From contig FJUW01000015.1 of NCBI GenBank assembly GCA_900074885.1, positions 539,906-603,905 of the forward strand: a DNA stretch of 64,000 nt, read 5' to 3'. Both the position numbers and the translations under genes were made by a program. This document shows positions 46,061 through 62,700 of this stretch, one piece after another (position 1 is the stretch's first letter; each line of letters opens with the position of its first letter). This DNA is from Rhynchosporium graminicola. Taxonomy: Eukaryota > Ascomycota > Leotiomycetes > Helotiales > Ploettnerulaceae. The notes below the pieces were generated by a model. It ran no database searches. It was not told the origin of the DNA and saw only the letters and a list, made by a program, of their open reading frames with translations.

Positions 46061-47133
46061 GATTGCTGAAAATGCCTGGGCTTTAATTTGAGATACTCCG
46101 GTTTAAAGCAAACAAATAGAGTATGCTCAGGAAATATACCTGGCTATCTATAGACTTATGTATGTACTTACCTATGAAGTCATGCCGTTCATCCCCCTAC
46201 AAGTGGTAGCACCAGCCGTAGCTGGAAGCTAGATCCTGTTTAAATCGGTGCTAAATCCGATAGTTCCATTGACTAGGTTTGGAAGGCCGAACATTTGAGG
46301 ATGTCCACTTCAATCGGATCTGGCTGGCGAGCTCGGAATCGACCGAGCTTTGTATGCCTTACATCAAAACCGTGCGGTGTTGAGGAAGCGAAAGCGATAA
46401 GGGGAACTTCGCCCAACACAACTCTCGACTCTAGCCTGTGCTAAGAAAACCCTACAATGACAAATCCTAAGTACGATCATCCAGTCAGGCTGAAACTTTC
46501 CATGTCCGGAGAAGCGTATCCTCATCAAGAATGTGACAATGTCTTTAGTCAAGTCCTAAAAGGAAGTTCATGACTACAAATTTTCGTGGATGGAAAGTCC
46601 TGTAGGGTCCTGAGGAATTTGCAAACTGATGCTAGAGGGACCGTAGGGTGAGCTCTATTCTCGCTAGAAAATTCAGAGATAGCTCAGACAGCCTGACTCC
46701 AATTGTCGTAAGCGATTCTTCTGAAATGAAGGTTTAATACAAGAGGACATCTTTGCAAGCAGCTCAATTGATCAATGATCTTGTGGAAACTCGGATAAAA
46801 GCACTGACGAAGCAAGCGCAGGGAGCGATGAGCGGCCGGGAATTCGTTAGCTGGGAGTCCAGGATTAGTGAAAACCTGCCTACCTGCCTAAAATTCAGGT
46901 GCAGGTTGATCGGGGCAAGAACGAGGTTAGTGGCACAGCGATGTACGAAGGAAGTCTCGAGGTTAAAGCACGATACATGATTATTGAGAGCTCAGATGTT
47001 CAGAAATCCATTGCCATTCTTTGCAAAAAATAGCTATCTAGACTATAGCACCCTCCAGCATTCCATTTCCCAGCCTCGCATATCTTGACACCTCGGGACC
47101 AAGAAAACAAACTTTTCGAGATGATTGAGGAGT
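46061..47133. other. Intergenic region
   Basis: Upstream of the reductase and downstream of EF-1alpha. Short open frames near 46364 and 46753 lack features. No gene seen. Confidence 0.5.
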
Positions 47134-49501
<2,368 letters not shown>

Positions 49502-49566
49502 GATGGCGGTTGGTGTGTATTAACGGTTTAGGTGTGTTTTTTGTTTCTTTGTAAAAGAAGTTGAAT

Positions 49567-49636
49567 CTGATGAGAGTATTGTCAGCGAGAGGATTCGTGA
49601 GAATTGCGATGATCGAGGAAGGCGATGGAGACGTAC
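49567..49636 (-). other. TEF1: Probable 5' untranslated-region intron of TEF1
   Basis: On the minus strand, GTACGT starts at 49636, GCTGAC (branch-like) lies near 49581-49586 and CATCAG ends at 49567, a 70-bp intron about 65 bases before the start codon. It fits fungal splice signals but lies outside coding sequence, so frame cannot test it. Confidence 0.45.
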
Positions 49637-52600
49637 TGCACAGAGTGATTGCTTGAATCTGGGTATGTGCGACGGGTCGAAAGACTTTGAGGTTTGGAGG
49701 GGAAGATGGGAATAAGTAGTAGGTGCGCTGCGGCAACCCCACTAGAGCGCTAAGCGAAGAAAGTCCTTTCAGTCTATGCCTAAAGCGGCCTGTACCGCAA
49801 CGTCATGAGTCTTCGCCGAGATTATATTGAATACCTGCCTCCTGATGCAATCATTCGATGTGACAAGAGAAGAGCAGGAGATTGATTCAGGGCAAAGTGA
49901 ATCTGTCCTTCCTATTCATTATCATCAGCCTGCAAAAGCCAGCTTCTACGATCATTCCATCCAACCATCCATCTTCATAATCACATGAAAATGGGGTTAC
50001 ACACAGACCAGGAGGGGGGTGTTCAATAAGCATCTCCCGGCCAACATTAAAATTTCGGTACTCTTTGTTGTTATGGGCATTTGGAGCGCATGGCCAAGGA
50101 TTACAAAATCAAAAGCGAATTCCAGTCTTCTCTCCCGAAATTGACAATTTCAAATCGGTGCCTCCGGCTGGGGATGGATACACAAGTCTGCCCTTGTTGT
50201 AAAGAGGATGTACCAAATAATACAGCGTAAACCGACCTGAGCAGCTTGAAGAGATACGAGCCGTGGAAAAATATTGATGCCCATAAGGACAGGAGCTCTT
50301 GTTGTCTCGGATTTCCAAACAGTCTTGAGAATACCACCTTCGACTTTTGCTCGAAGCACTCTGCCGCCTTGCCCTGATCCTCCGTGTTCCTTTACCAATA
50401 CGTGAGTCGATACTGCATAACATTCCTGCTGACGATTCGGCGAACCACAAAGAAGGTCCCATAATTGCATGAAAGTCATGCGTGAATCTATTCAGAAACT
50501 CGCCACTATCTCCTGATTTGCGGCTTGACTCATACCGAGAGCATTCCAGTTGTTTCTGAGAATGGCTGTATTCTTCTGCTCAGGAGTCTGCCATGGTCAA
50601 CCATGATTAGTCTTATCTGTGACTGTATCTGCAGTCTGCCAATGAAGTAAGATCCACTCAGTGGTGGTGAAGAAGGCAAGTAGGAGATATTGCGTCCGCA
50701 AGAGGACGGAGACATCGCGCATATGGCTAGAGCTAGGGTAAGGGGCTCCGCGACGACAACAAGCTTACAGCGGTATACTGCATGCGTAAAGATTGAATAC
50801 GAGCATGGCTGGGCGAGCTAGTCAAATTTATTTCTTAGGCCAAACCGCTGTACTCTTGGCTCAGTTTCTTACAGTGGCATTCAGTAAAAAGCTTGTACAA
50901 AATGACAACACGTCTCATGGTGAAATCAGATACCTCCAGAGGCGTACCTAACAAAGTCTCTGTAATAGCATACCCCTGTGTCGAAGTGCTACAAGTCGTT
51001 TCATCATCGCAACTGCAACTATGACCAGTGAATCAATCTCTAGTTTGTTCCTATGTTCAACCCAGCCTCGGTCTACCATCTTGTAGCTTTGGTCCAACGT
51101 TGGCCGTGGTGGTTTGTGTATTATTTCAGGTCGGTACTACTTATAGGTCATCTGCGGACACTCCCTGACGACCTCACCTAAAATACGTCTCGCGAGGAGT
51201 GACACTATTTAAGTGAGGATATATTTTAGTAAACGGTCATGTTCCAAAGACCTCTGGAACCTACCCAAATATTTGGAAGACTGTGCCTTGAGAAAATTTG
51301 TCCCCAATCGAGATTGGATGAAGTATCGCTGAGATGCAACTCCCTGACTGCCAGGCTAGAAAAATTCGTGGCCGGTGAACGAAAATTGGCCAGGTCTTTC
51401 AGAGTCACGACTCGATACTGAAGTCACAAAGGAATCTCAGGAGATTGCTCGAAGTAATATCTTGAAGTCACCTAACCTTTACGTGACTTTGACTTTCCAA
51501 ACTAAGGAACCTACTACGATTTCTTAGATCGCTTCGCCAGAGACGATCCTGCCCAGCCTCGCTGTAATTGCGTCATCTACGGGCGGGATTGGTAACACTA
51601 ACCGCCACACTGAGTTGCCTGAGCGCTGCTAATATTATGTGAGCAATGGTTTTAAGCATGTTTATTTCAGAGATGTATAGAGCAGAAGCATTCTTGCCGA
51701 GGAAGAATCTGTTATATTCAACAGATCCAATAACCTTCGCAGGGTGATTCAAGCATCTCCTGTCCACAAGAATACTCGTTGGAGTTTTCACAATCCCTGC
51801 ACTCATGTTCGAAGAATCCGTAACCAGAGAGTCTATAATTGACCTGTCTGACTCTGTATATGTGTTTCAGCCAAATCATGTTTACCCACGGTGAGCAACA
51901 AACTGTAAGATTCTACGCCAAGTTCAGAGAACGTAGCAGTACAGCAGTATCTTAACTTACATGCTCCACAGGCATCGTTATTCTTCAATTATCTCTACAA
52001 AAGTTCAACCATTCATATATTGCAATAGTCCTTTACTCGCCAACTCTGAATCTTCCCATTAGCATAGCACCGGCCAGATAGGTACGCGAAAACAACGTAG
52101 TAGACACTTAGCCATGAGCACCTTGAAAAGGGCCAGCGTAGGCTCGGTCAATCAGTGTTGCGGCCAGTATTGAGCTCGGCAATCTCGTGCCTTAAAAACT
52201 TTGCTTCAACTCAAGAGTTCTGCCTCCCATCCACATCCTAAACGACAGCTCGATAAGGCTGGAGCTAGTACAGCAGCTATTATTAGTGTGGCCAGACCTC
52301 AGGTTGCATTAATTCAAGAAGGTCTCACCAAAATCACTGATGGTGATGGAACAAGTGATAGGTCCATTAACGGTCAGCAAGTCGGTCAACTTGGAGCTCA
52401 AATTGATTCCGGAGCTGGAAACTTGGTCCCTTTGAAGGCTACCAATTTCCTCAAGACTGTTTGAAGTGTGTTGCAGCTTACTATAGACCACTTCTGACGT
52501 GGGAGGCAGTTGAGCTGTATGGTCAAGTTGTGAGTAGTAATGTTTCGATGATGTTTTTTTATCATTTGTCTAGCCTAGCGTATGTTATTGAGATTTCAGT

Positions 52601-55274
52601 GATACCGCTGGCCTCTGTAGCATACGCATAGTATTTGAGCGAGCGGCATCGTAGTAACTATTTTTCACGAATAAAAACACAATCTTCAATCATTTTCCTC
52701 GTTCAAACACGTGTGCAAGACACATGGGATTCCGCTCACGCATTTTATTTCCTGAGCTTTGTCTTCCCGAGATTATTGAGAGGTCTCAGATGCCATGGTA
52801 TATTGGATATGCTAGCTGGCGCGAGTCCAGAGGAGTGGAAACTTTTCACAGCAGGACTTCAAAATCTGTCTTGAAGTACCTTGTGCGGCCGAGGTTCGCA
52901 TTTTCGAACCCGCTGGCAAGGCGGAAACAATGTAGCGTTGACTTGCTATTTTCAAGATAACTCCCCGTTGTGGTGTCACGTCGTACCAGTTGCTTTGCTC
53001 TTGGACCAGCTCAACGGATCGTAACTCCTGATTGGTCGAAGGCGTGCTGAATTGAAAGTAAAAAGTACTTCTTCAGCGCCCAACTAACGGTTGAGCCCCC
53101 CACGTGGAGTTTCAATCATGCTACGTGCCTCCCGAAGGCGTGGGTCTTGCCTTGACAGCGTTTACCTTTTCTTAGCACTGGGTAACACAACATAGTCTCG
53201 CTTAGTCTCGCTTGTTCTTGAGACCAAGGAATTCCTTCGATCAGGACTGCATAACAGCGGCTATGATAAGTTTGCAGACCACGCGCCTGGCTCGTGCAGA
53301 ATGGACCCCTATGTTCGTGGTGCCTGATATCGGGTAGCTGCTGGATAGTGGGCTGATGATCGAGGGGATGTTAAGTTGTGCCGGGCAGGAGTACTCAGAT
53401 CGGCTTGCATATTAATTGCACGATGAAGCTCTACCTGTAAGAAGAATCAATTTATGGAATTGTCTGAAAAGGGACAGAAGTAGTTAAAACACTTGGCTGA
53501 AAATAGTAAAAGAATGTCAATGCAGACAATTAAGCAGTTCATAATCTTGCCAAAGGGCCCCAAAATTCCTGGCCTAGCTACTTGGCTCTTTCAATAACCC
53601 TCTTCATAAATTACGGGAGCGGTGTGCTACTAGACACACTTTGTAAGAGCCTGTCAGCTTCACTGAGCATATTCTGACACATGCAGTGTTACCAGTACCA
53701 CATCAGCTTTACCAATAAGAGTAGTCGAATCAGGCCGCTTACGTGATGATAGAGCTACAGAATCTAGGACTGTTGGGCCTTCTATCCACGCCCTACCAAC
53801 AACTCCGACTTCCTTGTTTAGATATTGCCATCCAATCCTTCTTACATGGGTTTGCCATATGAGCTTACAAGCTATAAGTCCTATCAACACATTCCTGCGT
53901 GTCAACGTAATGGCACTCACAATCGCTCAAAAGTGAGCTAAATACCTCTCTCATTGGGATTTTAGTTCGACTAACAAAATTGCAGCTGCTCCCTATCTCG
54001 CGCAGCTACCGACCACTCTACCGTCCCACTGAAATTCCGAAACTTAAATCAAATCCCGATCGTGCCTCTCAATCTGAAGACATATATCAGCACAAGCGAG
54101 AATTTTGAGAAGATCACTATTGGTATACAAACGGGAGGGAATGACATGGCAGAGATGTTGAAATTGTGGGACATTCACTGGAAGAAGGTGGCTAGATCTT
54201 GAGTTTGATGGAATTAACGGGGTGGTACTGCGAGTCGTAGTAGATATTGAGACGGCAGTGCGAGATGGCAAAAGGAAAAGCTGGTAGTCTTGAGATTACT
54301 AAAATAGATGCACTGGGCTGGTGGAGATATGGACTTGTCACGGAGGTTTCACCTGCGACGATTTGGATTGCAATGAAATGGCTGGCTGATGCGGTACATA
54401 TTATCTATGGAGACTTGGTGTCGAGCGAATTTCTCATTTGAGTTGGCTCGGGATTGTGGATTGTAACAGAAGATGCATTTCCGTGAGCCAAATAGCCTAT
54501 AATTTGTACGATGGTGCCTGATTGAAACAGATGTAGTTTCTACGAAAGATCTCAGATCTGACCTGTCGAACGCCGTGGCAAAGTTTCAGATCGAACTGCA
54601 AAGCACGTTTCCCTACCAGACAGAGGCAATAGTATACTCCCACGAGAGATGGTTCCATGCCTTTTCACTAAAGCAGCAGGCCATGGCATATCCACAGCTA
54701 AGTCTGGCCCACGATGAGGCAAAAAATGGTCATTATCATCACTGCCAAAGCGAAAGTTGCAGCTTGGAACTGGCTTGATCACCCCTATAGAGTGTTGGAT
54801 AGGTTCGATGACTGAGGCTTCTGATTAATGCCCGGTGAGTCAAGAGCTGTGGCACTCAAGGTGAAAGAATGTCATAGCGAGAAGATTTTGGGACAATAAC
54901 ATGTGAAGACCCGCAATTCTATCAAGAACTATCTATACTGACCTCTATGCTTGGGAGTTATGCCAATGTTTATGTTAAGCGAGGCCCTTGATGAAGATCG
55001 AGAACCTTCACCATGAGTTCCACGTTCAGAGCCATAAATGGAATACCAGAAGGTCTGTCTTCATGTTTATTTTTTGTTATTATGCTATGCGAATAGTGGT
55101 ATCATTTGTTCATCAGAACCTGGTATATATCCCATGCCCAACTCCTCCAATGCTAACTCCTGCCTATATACACCCGCAGTCTCAGAAATACAGATGGCGA
55201 ACAGAAAATCCAACTCTGCTTATGCCTATTTCTTCCTCTTCCCTTAGCCTCTACTCTTCGTATAATGCTTAGTA
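49637..55274. other. 5.6-kb region without a recognisable gene
   Basis: The right part of the TEF1 promoter is included at the left. Open frames at 50150-50479 (minus, 109 codons), 52201-52464 (plus, 87 codons) and 53660-53920 (minus, 86 codons) were examined; none shows a known domain, signal peptide or a convincing splice to a partner. The 52201 frame has a regular QVGQLGAQIDSGAGNLVPL stretch that might be a protein remnant. No transposon ends were seen. Confidence 0.4.
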
Positions 55275-58200
55275 CTACCGCAAAGATCCACCCATCCCCA
55301 ACCCTTCTGCAACTCTCCGTTTATTCTTCTTCCTTATCTTACCACCCTCCTCGGTTACTTCCCAATCTTCGTCTCTATCCCTTCCCGCCCCCTCGTAATG
55401 TCCTTTCTCTCTGACATGACACCTCAAATTATCACTCCTCGTAAAACTGCTCTTACACCCTCTCCAGCGACACATATACACTTTTGATTCTGTGGCATGC
55501 TGGGTTCGGTTGTGCCTGCGGAGATTGGAAGCTTTCCACTTCTCTTCGCCGGTCGGGATACCCGTAGTGACAGCGGTATACAGACTCGGAAAATGGTGAA
55601 GTTGGGCAGATTTGTGATGGAGAAGGAGGGGTAGAAGAGATTCGTGGAAGTCGAGCTGGGGTTGGGGTTGGTGTTGGTGTCAGAGTAGATGGATGAAGTT
55701 TTATGCTGGGAGGATTCGATTTTTGCCGGGTAGATAAATGTAGAGTTGAGATTTTGTGAGGATAGTTCGGGTACTCTTCAACGTGAGTGTCGTGTGAGTA
55801 CTGCATCAACTCAAGGCAATCTCTGCTAAACATAGCTACATCGTGATCTTTGTCGAATCTTGTCGTATGTTCGTGAGCCCCTCCAAAGTCGAGATCGAGT
55901 TGAAATAAATTCTTGTACTCATCATTCATATCCAGTAATGGTGACCTTTGCTCTTGTAGATGGTTAGTCTCGTTTTGCACACCTCCTTCGTCGTAGTTGT
56001 CATCGGGCATCAATTGTCTTATTCGACCGATGTCCAGAACATGACATCGCGTCCTAGACATCATGAACGGCTCCTCTAAATACATCTTCGCACATAGAGT
56101 CGTCACCTGCTGTAAGAACAGGTCGTACAAAGTGTCTGATTGGGATGCAAGCTTGCCAGCGAATACCAGTTCGAGTTCCAGTTCCCAAACACTCGTAGCT
56201 TGACCCTTTTGCAGTCGTCCCTCAACATTGTGAATGTCTCGGAGGAAGACCGCTAATTGGGGCCTCTTGACTAGCTCACCGAGTACACAGATCATTTTGC
56301 TCAAACGAAGCTTGGACGAAGTCGGAATGTTGAGTAGAGGTGATTCGTTTTGTTCTAGGTAAGTCGAGGATTTCAAATACTGATGGTATTAGTGAGACAA
56401 GACTTGCCTCTAAGGAAAGGAGTACTCACAATCTAGAAATTGTTTGCAAGACTTTGATAGGGAATTCTGCTGAATGTCTGATACAGACCGGAATGACTCG
56501 ATGACGGACAAATCTCCAATTGGCTGCCAAATAGCCTTAGCAACATACTTATACCCCTTCTGCTGCCTTCTCCCCCTTAAACCAGCTGACCACTGCAAGG
56601 TATGCTGAAACCACTTCTGAGTAAGAACTTTAGTTTCGTCATCATCAGTAGCAATTGCCATTGCGCAAGCGATGTGCGTGAATGCAAATATCTGGGTCAT
56701 GGCAGTGGGAGTTCGGCCCTCGAGGATGCCCGTCAGAACGTCGAGCCCAATAGAAATTATTGATGTTCTTGACATAGAAATTAGCTCCAGTGTTATGGAT
56801 GTCTGGGAGAGACTCTGTAGCTTAGATTTCGTGTGCTGCAAATGGGCGTCTAGACTCTCAGAAAAGGCCAACACGAGACTTGAAGCATCGTGCCAGTGCG
56901 AAGTTGTGGTTTTGAGCAATGATGATTCAGTAAATCTCCCAAAAGGGCGGTTGACTTCTGGTTTTGCACCATCGGGATTACTAGACGTGAGCACAGGATT
57001 TGCAACTATCGACGACATCGAGTAAGAGACTGGAGCAGCTGTATCGTTGATCCAGGCTTCAGAAGCTGCTCCGAAATCACGCTGCTTTCCTTTCACCTCA
57101 TTGATGCTGGGGAAACGACTAAAACTACCTGCGGAGAAAGTAGCAGACTGCGTGGCACTAGAATAGCCCGAGTCGGTCAGGAATGAAGTCCCGCTCGCGT
57201 CGCTGTCCGTCGGAGATATTTCGAGCGGGCTGAACCCATTGTGAGGTTGGAGATTACCTAATGCACTCAGAGGCGATATGAACGTGGCCGAGAGAGGAGT
57301 GTCGATCCAATTCTTCGGTCGAGATGTATGGGTAAACGAAGTGTCTATCTCGAGCTTTGGTGAGAAGCCTCTTTCTTTAGGTAGGGGTAAGGAAGGCAGG
57401 TCCCAGTCCTCGTAATTTTCGGCGTAATAGTTGTCCTCCCACATGCCCATGCTTCCTCCAAGTTCGGTAGGACAATCCGAGCCTGCCATTTCAGCAATGT
57501 GTGTTTCAGGTAATTCGTAGGATGCAGCTGTCCAATCCCCAGCCATCTCGGGAATCATAGTGGAATTGGCTAACTCATGAGCATCTGGATGGCTCCAGCT
57601 CATGCTCTGATCCTGCTGGTCTGGGTAATGAGAGTAGGAGGGTGGAGGGGACTTCAAATTCTCAAAGTCTTTCGGAAGTTTCTCCGAGTCTTGTAACGAC
57701 GGTGAGGTAGAAGCGTGATCCGATCGATGTTGCTTGGCCCCTAACTTCGAGAATATCTTCTTCGCAACCGAAGCCATGCGATCCTTTCTAGATGGGGAGC
57801 CTTGACATCTTCGACAGCTAGCTTTACCGATTCGCTCTGTTTTGTTGCAGTGGAAGCAATAGTAGAGCCCCTTAGTCAGATGTGGACAATTCCAAACATG
57901 TTGTAGCATGGCTTCTTGGTCGACAAAAATTTCCCTGCACGATGACAGAGGACATCTTCTCCGTTCCTCGTCCGTGATGTATTCATTGGTGCTGCTTAGT
58001 TACCCGAATCGGCTTGACGCATTCTGGTAATGAGCTGAATTTTACAGTTGACTCGCTTGTCACCTCCGTTACGATATCGAAAGGAATTGAACCGGCACCT
58101 ACTATTTGCGCGTATATGCTACCCAAGCTAAAAACTGAAGGTGCGACGACTTTTGTCTCGGAAAACTGAGTACACTGGATTGAAGTCAATCTATGTTTTG

Positions 58201-58417
58201 GTAATAACCGAGGAAGAGCTTACACGCAGGAATCGCGTACCGCAAGATCTGATAGACTAGAGCATGATGATCTTGCCGAATCAGTTGTTTCCGACCTTGA
58301 CTTCGAGCTAATATTCAAATGATCTGTTTTCCTGACAGTAATCTCATCATCGCCATTGGTGAATGAGCGCTGGCTACCACTTCTTTTGCCAAGGAAGGAC
58401 ATTGCGAAGTCCTTCAA
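55275..58417 (-). pseudogene. C2H2 zinc-finger transcription-factor-like gene with several frame breaks
   Basis: Minus-strand frames line up end to end as one gene of a fungal zinc-finger family. 58417-58220 and 58189-57983 hold the N-terminus; 57999-56410 carries an N-terminal cysteine/histidine cluster (CPLSSCREIF, MLQHVWNCPHL, YYCFHCNKTE, CRRCQ) and a 450-residue serine-rich and helical region; 56376-55453 continues with a helical domain; 55481 and upstream to 55275 gives the C-terminal C2H2 fingers (MCRWRGCKSSFTRSDNLRCH). These frames do not connect: near 58000, near 56341-56440 (the GTGAGT..CAG intron puts the next exon out of phase) and near 55540, where the first C-terminal finger is split between two frames and lacks its second cysteine. 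This suggests a decaying regulator gene; sequencing errors or missed introns could explain some breaks. Confidence 0.55.
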
Positions 58418-59797
58418 TTATGAAAGCGGCGAAGAATAGAATGGTAACTTGCCACAATTCGAGAACGAACAACAACTGGATAAAGAAGAACAACAAACAT
58501 TGCCACATGAGCAGTATAATTTCTTTGGATGATGAGAACAATTGCATGGCACATAGGCAGGCAGGACTCCAGGCTTTCGAGGTGCACGCGGGAGTGCGGT
58601 TCTCCAAAGATCCGGCAGAGTGAGCCATCTCGCTCTCACCGAACGGAGTTGAATACTATGAGAAAGCGACGCACTGGTAGAGATTCGTACTCCAGCCTAT
58701 GAATTCGCATACCTGCTCTGAGGTGCATCGAAGTGTTGTCAGCAAGTGTGGGCGAGTGGGTTGGTTGCCTTGCGTTGCGTTGCAATTTGGATTCAGCTGG
58801 TGGGGTCGTCGAGGCAGTCCGCAGGGCTGACCGAGGACGCCGATCATGATTGGTTAATTTGCTGGTATCTCGAAGTCCTGCAATTGATGCGAGGTATACC
58901 TGCAAGATGCAGCATGGAGATATTGCAGAGTACCGACAGCTTTCGACTCTCTGTCGAGTCCTGTGTCCAAAGGACTGACTGTAGAGGGACCTTCTGCCAC
59001 GGACAGACAGTTCTCTAAAGAAGAATGGTCCAGAGGAATGAAGAAGTAAATACTTTGCCTTTGAAACTTGATTAAATCAAAGTCGGTTTGATCCTTGGGC
59101 ATGCATGTAACACTTGGTCTGTCGGTTGCTGGGTTTTGCTCTCAAGCAGGATTCTCAGCGATGATTCAGGATCCAGCATAGTGTTAAGAGAAAGTCTAGT
59201 AGGCACATGCGAAAGGAGAGAAGATGTGCTATATAAACACAAACAGATTATGGCAAACCGATCTCTATAATTAGAGCAAATACACCTGGACACCAACTTC
59301 TCTGTTTCTATTTTTGTCGCGCAACGATTGCTGTCCTAAAGCGACGATTCTCGAGCGGATCCAGCCGTTGGGAGACTGAAGCGAACCTCTCAACTGATGC
59401 ATAATTTCAGGACTTTCGAGGACTCTGGGCAAGGACGCCGCAGGACTCGCCGAGTAGGGTTGTGGATTTCTTGCATTGGCGGATGACGACGGTGTCCAGT
59501 CGGTCAAAGTATGATCAATGGAAGCTTGGCACTTCTCAGCCGACTTGGTGCTATCAACAACTAGGCAGCAACTGCGAGGTTCTCTGCAAGGAGTATTGGG
59601 TCAGGAGTATCTATTAATTTAGCTGGAATCGCTTCGAAAACTGTACTTTGGTAAGAAAATTCCAAGTGTGCAATAAGATTCGCTCTCAAACCCGCTCTGT
59701 GTTGCGCCGTGCTTCTCTTCTATAGAAATGATAACAATACAATCCATCGAATAATCATCTCCAGTGACCCAAGATGAAGTGCAACAATTCATTACGT
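58418..59797. other. Intergenic region
   Basis: Between the zinc-finger gene and EFR3. A 78-codon minus frame at 59507-59271 lacks an ATG start and recognisable features. No gene seen. Confidence 0.5.
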
Positions 59798-62700
59798 TTA
59801 ATAGGGCGGTTTCGCTACATTTCCTTTTTGCTCCCCCCCAGCCTCAATGCTCTTCAGCAAGTTCTCCAGATCCACCACAGCATTCGCATCTTCACCGCAC
59901 AGAGACGACTGTAAACTCTGCCCACCCCTACTTTTGAGTGATCGTCTCACGCTTTGCCCCTTGCGGATTTCAGGGAGAGCATGATCATGGACCGCGGTCC
60001 CTTCTGCTGTGCGCGATGATGGAAGATGAGGCACTGGAGGGACGGCTTCAAAATCCTCATCGGTCCCTTCCCTGATGTCATGATTGACATTTTGCAAGAC
60101 TTTATTGGATGTCAACGGACGTTGATGCACTCCATTTGAGGCAGCCCGATCTCGAGATCTGGATCTGCGCCTATCATTCGATTCTCGAAGTGACACCGAG
60201 CGTTCCATGGACCCCACATGCTGCTGGCTAGGGTTGAATGAGATTTCCGAAGGAGTAAAATCATAGCTAGCTATACTTTCACTGCTCGCATCACTATGAT
60301 CGACACCGCTGGTATCTGGAGCACTGTTTTGCTGTCCTGATAGCACCCTCTTCAACTGATCCACCCGAGTTACGGAGTTCCGACTTGATTCGCTGGCAGG
60401 TGCCGGGGAATGTCCACTCCCTTTCCTGAGCTTTTGAAGCGCCCCGAGACCACCAACAAGACCATATGTCGAATTTGGCCTGCTTCGATGGCTTTGCTGG
60501 TTGTGGTGTTGTGGAGATTGGGATCCGCTGCTTGTGGCCCCAGTATTCCCCTGTCCATTGACAGCTAAGAAATTGCGGTGCCCAGTGACATTGGTACCGG
60601 TCTTCGAGCCGTTCACAGAGACCGCCTTGCTGCCTTCTAGAACCATCGCCACTACAGCCTCCTTACTCCAAACTAACATCATCTGCTCTTTCATGCTATC
60701 TGGCATTTCACGATCGTCTTCTGCTACAGGCTTAGCTGCACTAAGAATTGGATGACTGAAGCTCCGCCCAGGCGAAGTCGGTGGGCTGGTTGCTGAAGCC
60801 GCCATCGATTCAGCATACGATAAAGAAATCAGCTTGACCATTTGAAAGCGATCGTCGAAAGGTCGTAGTGATTCGGTCTCAACCTCTTCCATGGGTAGTG
60901 CTTGCTCTGATGTGGTCTCCCCAGGTGTCCCAATCTGGTCAATGTTTATAGGCGGTAATCGGACTCGTTCAACCCAGAACATTTTACTGCGGCGTCTTGA
61001 TATCTCTGACTGGATAAATCTGCCAGTCTGTGAAGTATGAAAGTCAAACTTTTCACTCAATGTCCAAAAGTATCCATGACACAAGCTTCCCACTCGAATC
61101 TTTGCCAGAGGGGTAACGACTTCAATAATGTCTTCTTGTAGGCGAAATATCATTGGCAATCCGTGTCTGACAGCATTTACTCCCAGGTTCTCGACAAGAT
61201 TGGCAAGTAATAAATGCAATAGAACAATGTCTGGCTCGCTGTCGACATACTGCAATGCGTTCTCGTAAATGGCAAGATGAAGCAATTGCAAAAAGGTCAT
61301 ACGCACAGGCTTGACAGATTTCTCACGATGAGAAGTATTCGATACAGCCCGCTTAGACAAATTTGTCGCAGATTCATCACGACTGGTTTTCATCAAACCT
61401 TTGGGCTTTTCCTCGAAAGCTTGCAGGTCAGCTTTCGCCACCTCTCGCTCAAGCCAAGTCAATAACGCATCTGCGTAGGCCTTTCGAACTCGGCCATCGA
61501 CATCACGTAAAAGCCATTGAGTTCCTTCCCAAACTCGGACTGGAACTCGATTCCTCCCCAGACTTCCGACGCCGCTGATGTTGTTGCGGGTGCTGGCCAC
61601 AATCAATATTGACTTGATCGCTTCCAGTGCCTTGATTTTCGCAGTATCGAATGAAAAGAAGCCATCAGTTGCGGAGTCTTCGGTCAAATCACCCACGGAC
61701 GTGATCGCAGCTGAGGCAGCGGCTGGATTTTCAATGGCAGAGACTGCATTGATGCCTCTCCCCAGAGGAGAAGGCTTCAATCGCAGAAGAATTGCAGAAA
61801 CCATGTCGGATATTTGATCTGCGTAGTATACATGGGTAGCCAAATTACCTATACACTGTTGGAGCCGATCAAGAAGGTCCTTCCTCAAATTTGTTGGCAC
61901 AGTCGCAGATTCAGTTGACACCAGTCCAGTGCCGCTGGATGGTATTGGATCGCCATTTTCATTTCTCGCGACTCCTACCCCTTTGTTTTGTTGATAATGA
62001 GGATTAGCACCATCCAACTGGAGGATTCTTAAGACGTGCTGTACCAAGCCTAGCAGAACATCCATTACACTCAGTCCGATCAAGTTGATATCAGATCTTA
62101 GAAGCGAGTCCACCATAGTAGCCAGAACAAGTTGATGTTGCAGGTTGGCGTCAGCCATCTGACTTCTGACTAATGAATCCATCACGGTTACCAGTATGAT
62201 ATATCGGTCTTGCACGGGTGTCCATCTGGCTAACAGTCCGAGCATTCTTGTTGCCCAACCTCGGTGTTCGTCTTTTCTTAGGTGATTCCTCCCAATCAAA
62301 GACTCACCTTGTGCAATTCGATCCGAAATAAAAGTCAGAGTTGCCAGAGTCGCGCCATGAATCTGTGACCTGTTGTTTACCACGAATATCTGTTTCAAGC
62401 ACTGCAACGCCGTTACCCCGATATCTTCCTCTGCCACCTTGTCCGCATCAGCCGTGGTCGCAGAAACAGCCAAAGCACTGCTATCTACTGCCGTGTCAGC
62501 GGTTTGTACAGTCGCTATGCTGGTCCGTCGCCGCGATAGCTTCTCAGTATCAACTTTCTCTTCCAGCCCAGCCCGGTGCTCCAAAACGTCGAGAAAATCG
62601 TCGTTATCCGTCCATAGATTTTCCAACAGTATTGGCACTATCACATCTAGTTGTCTACCAGCGAGCGAGGCCAACGCCTCAGATGACGCCACGCTTTTGA

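Noticed and set aside
50101..50479. Minus-strand open frames of 109-117 codons in the 50.1-50.5 kb region
   Set aside because: Three overlapping frames are open at once, none has a domain or signal peptide, and no splice partners were found.
52895..52930. B-box-like GGGTTCGAA on the minus strand
   Set aside because: No A-box or cloverleaf could be drawn upstream; treated as chance.
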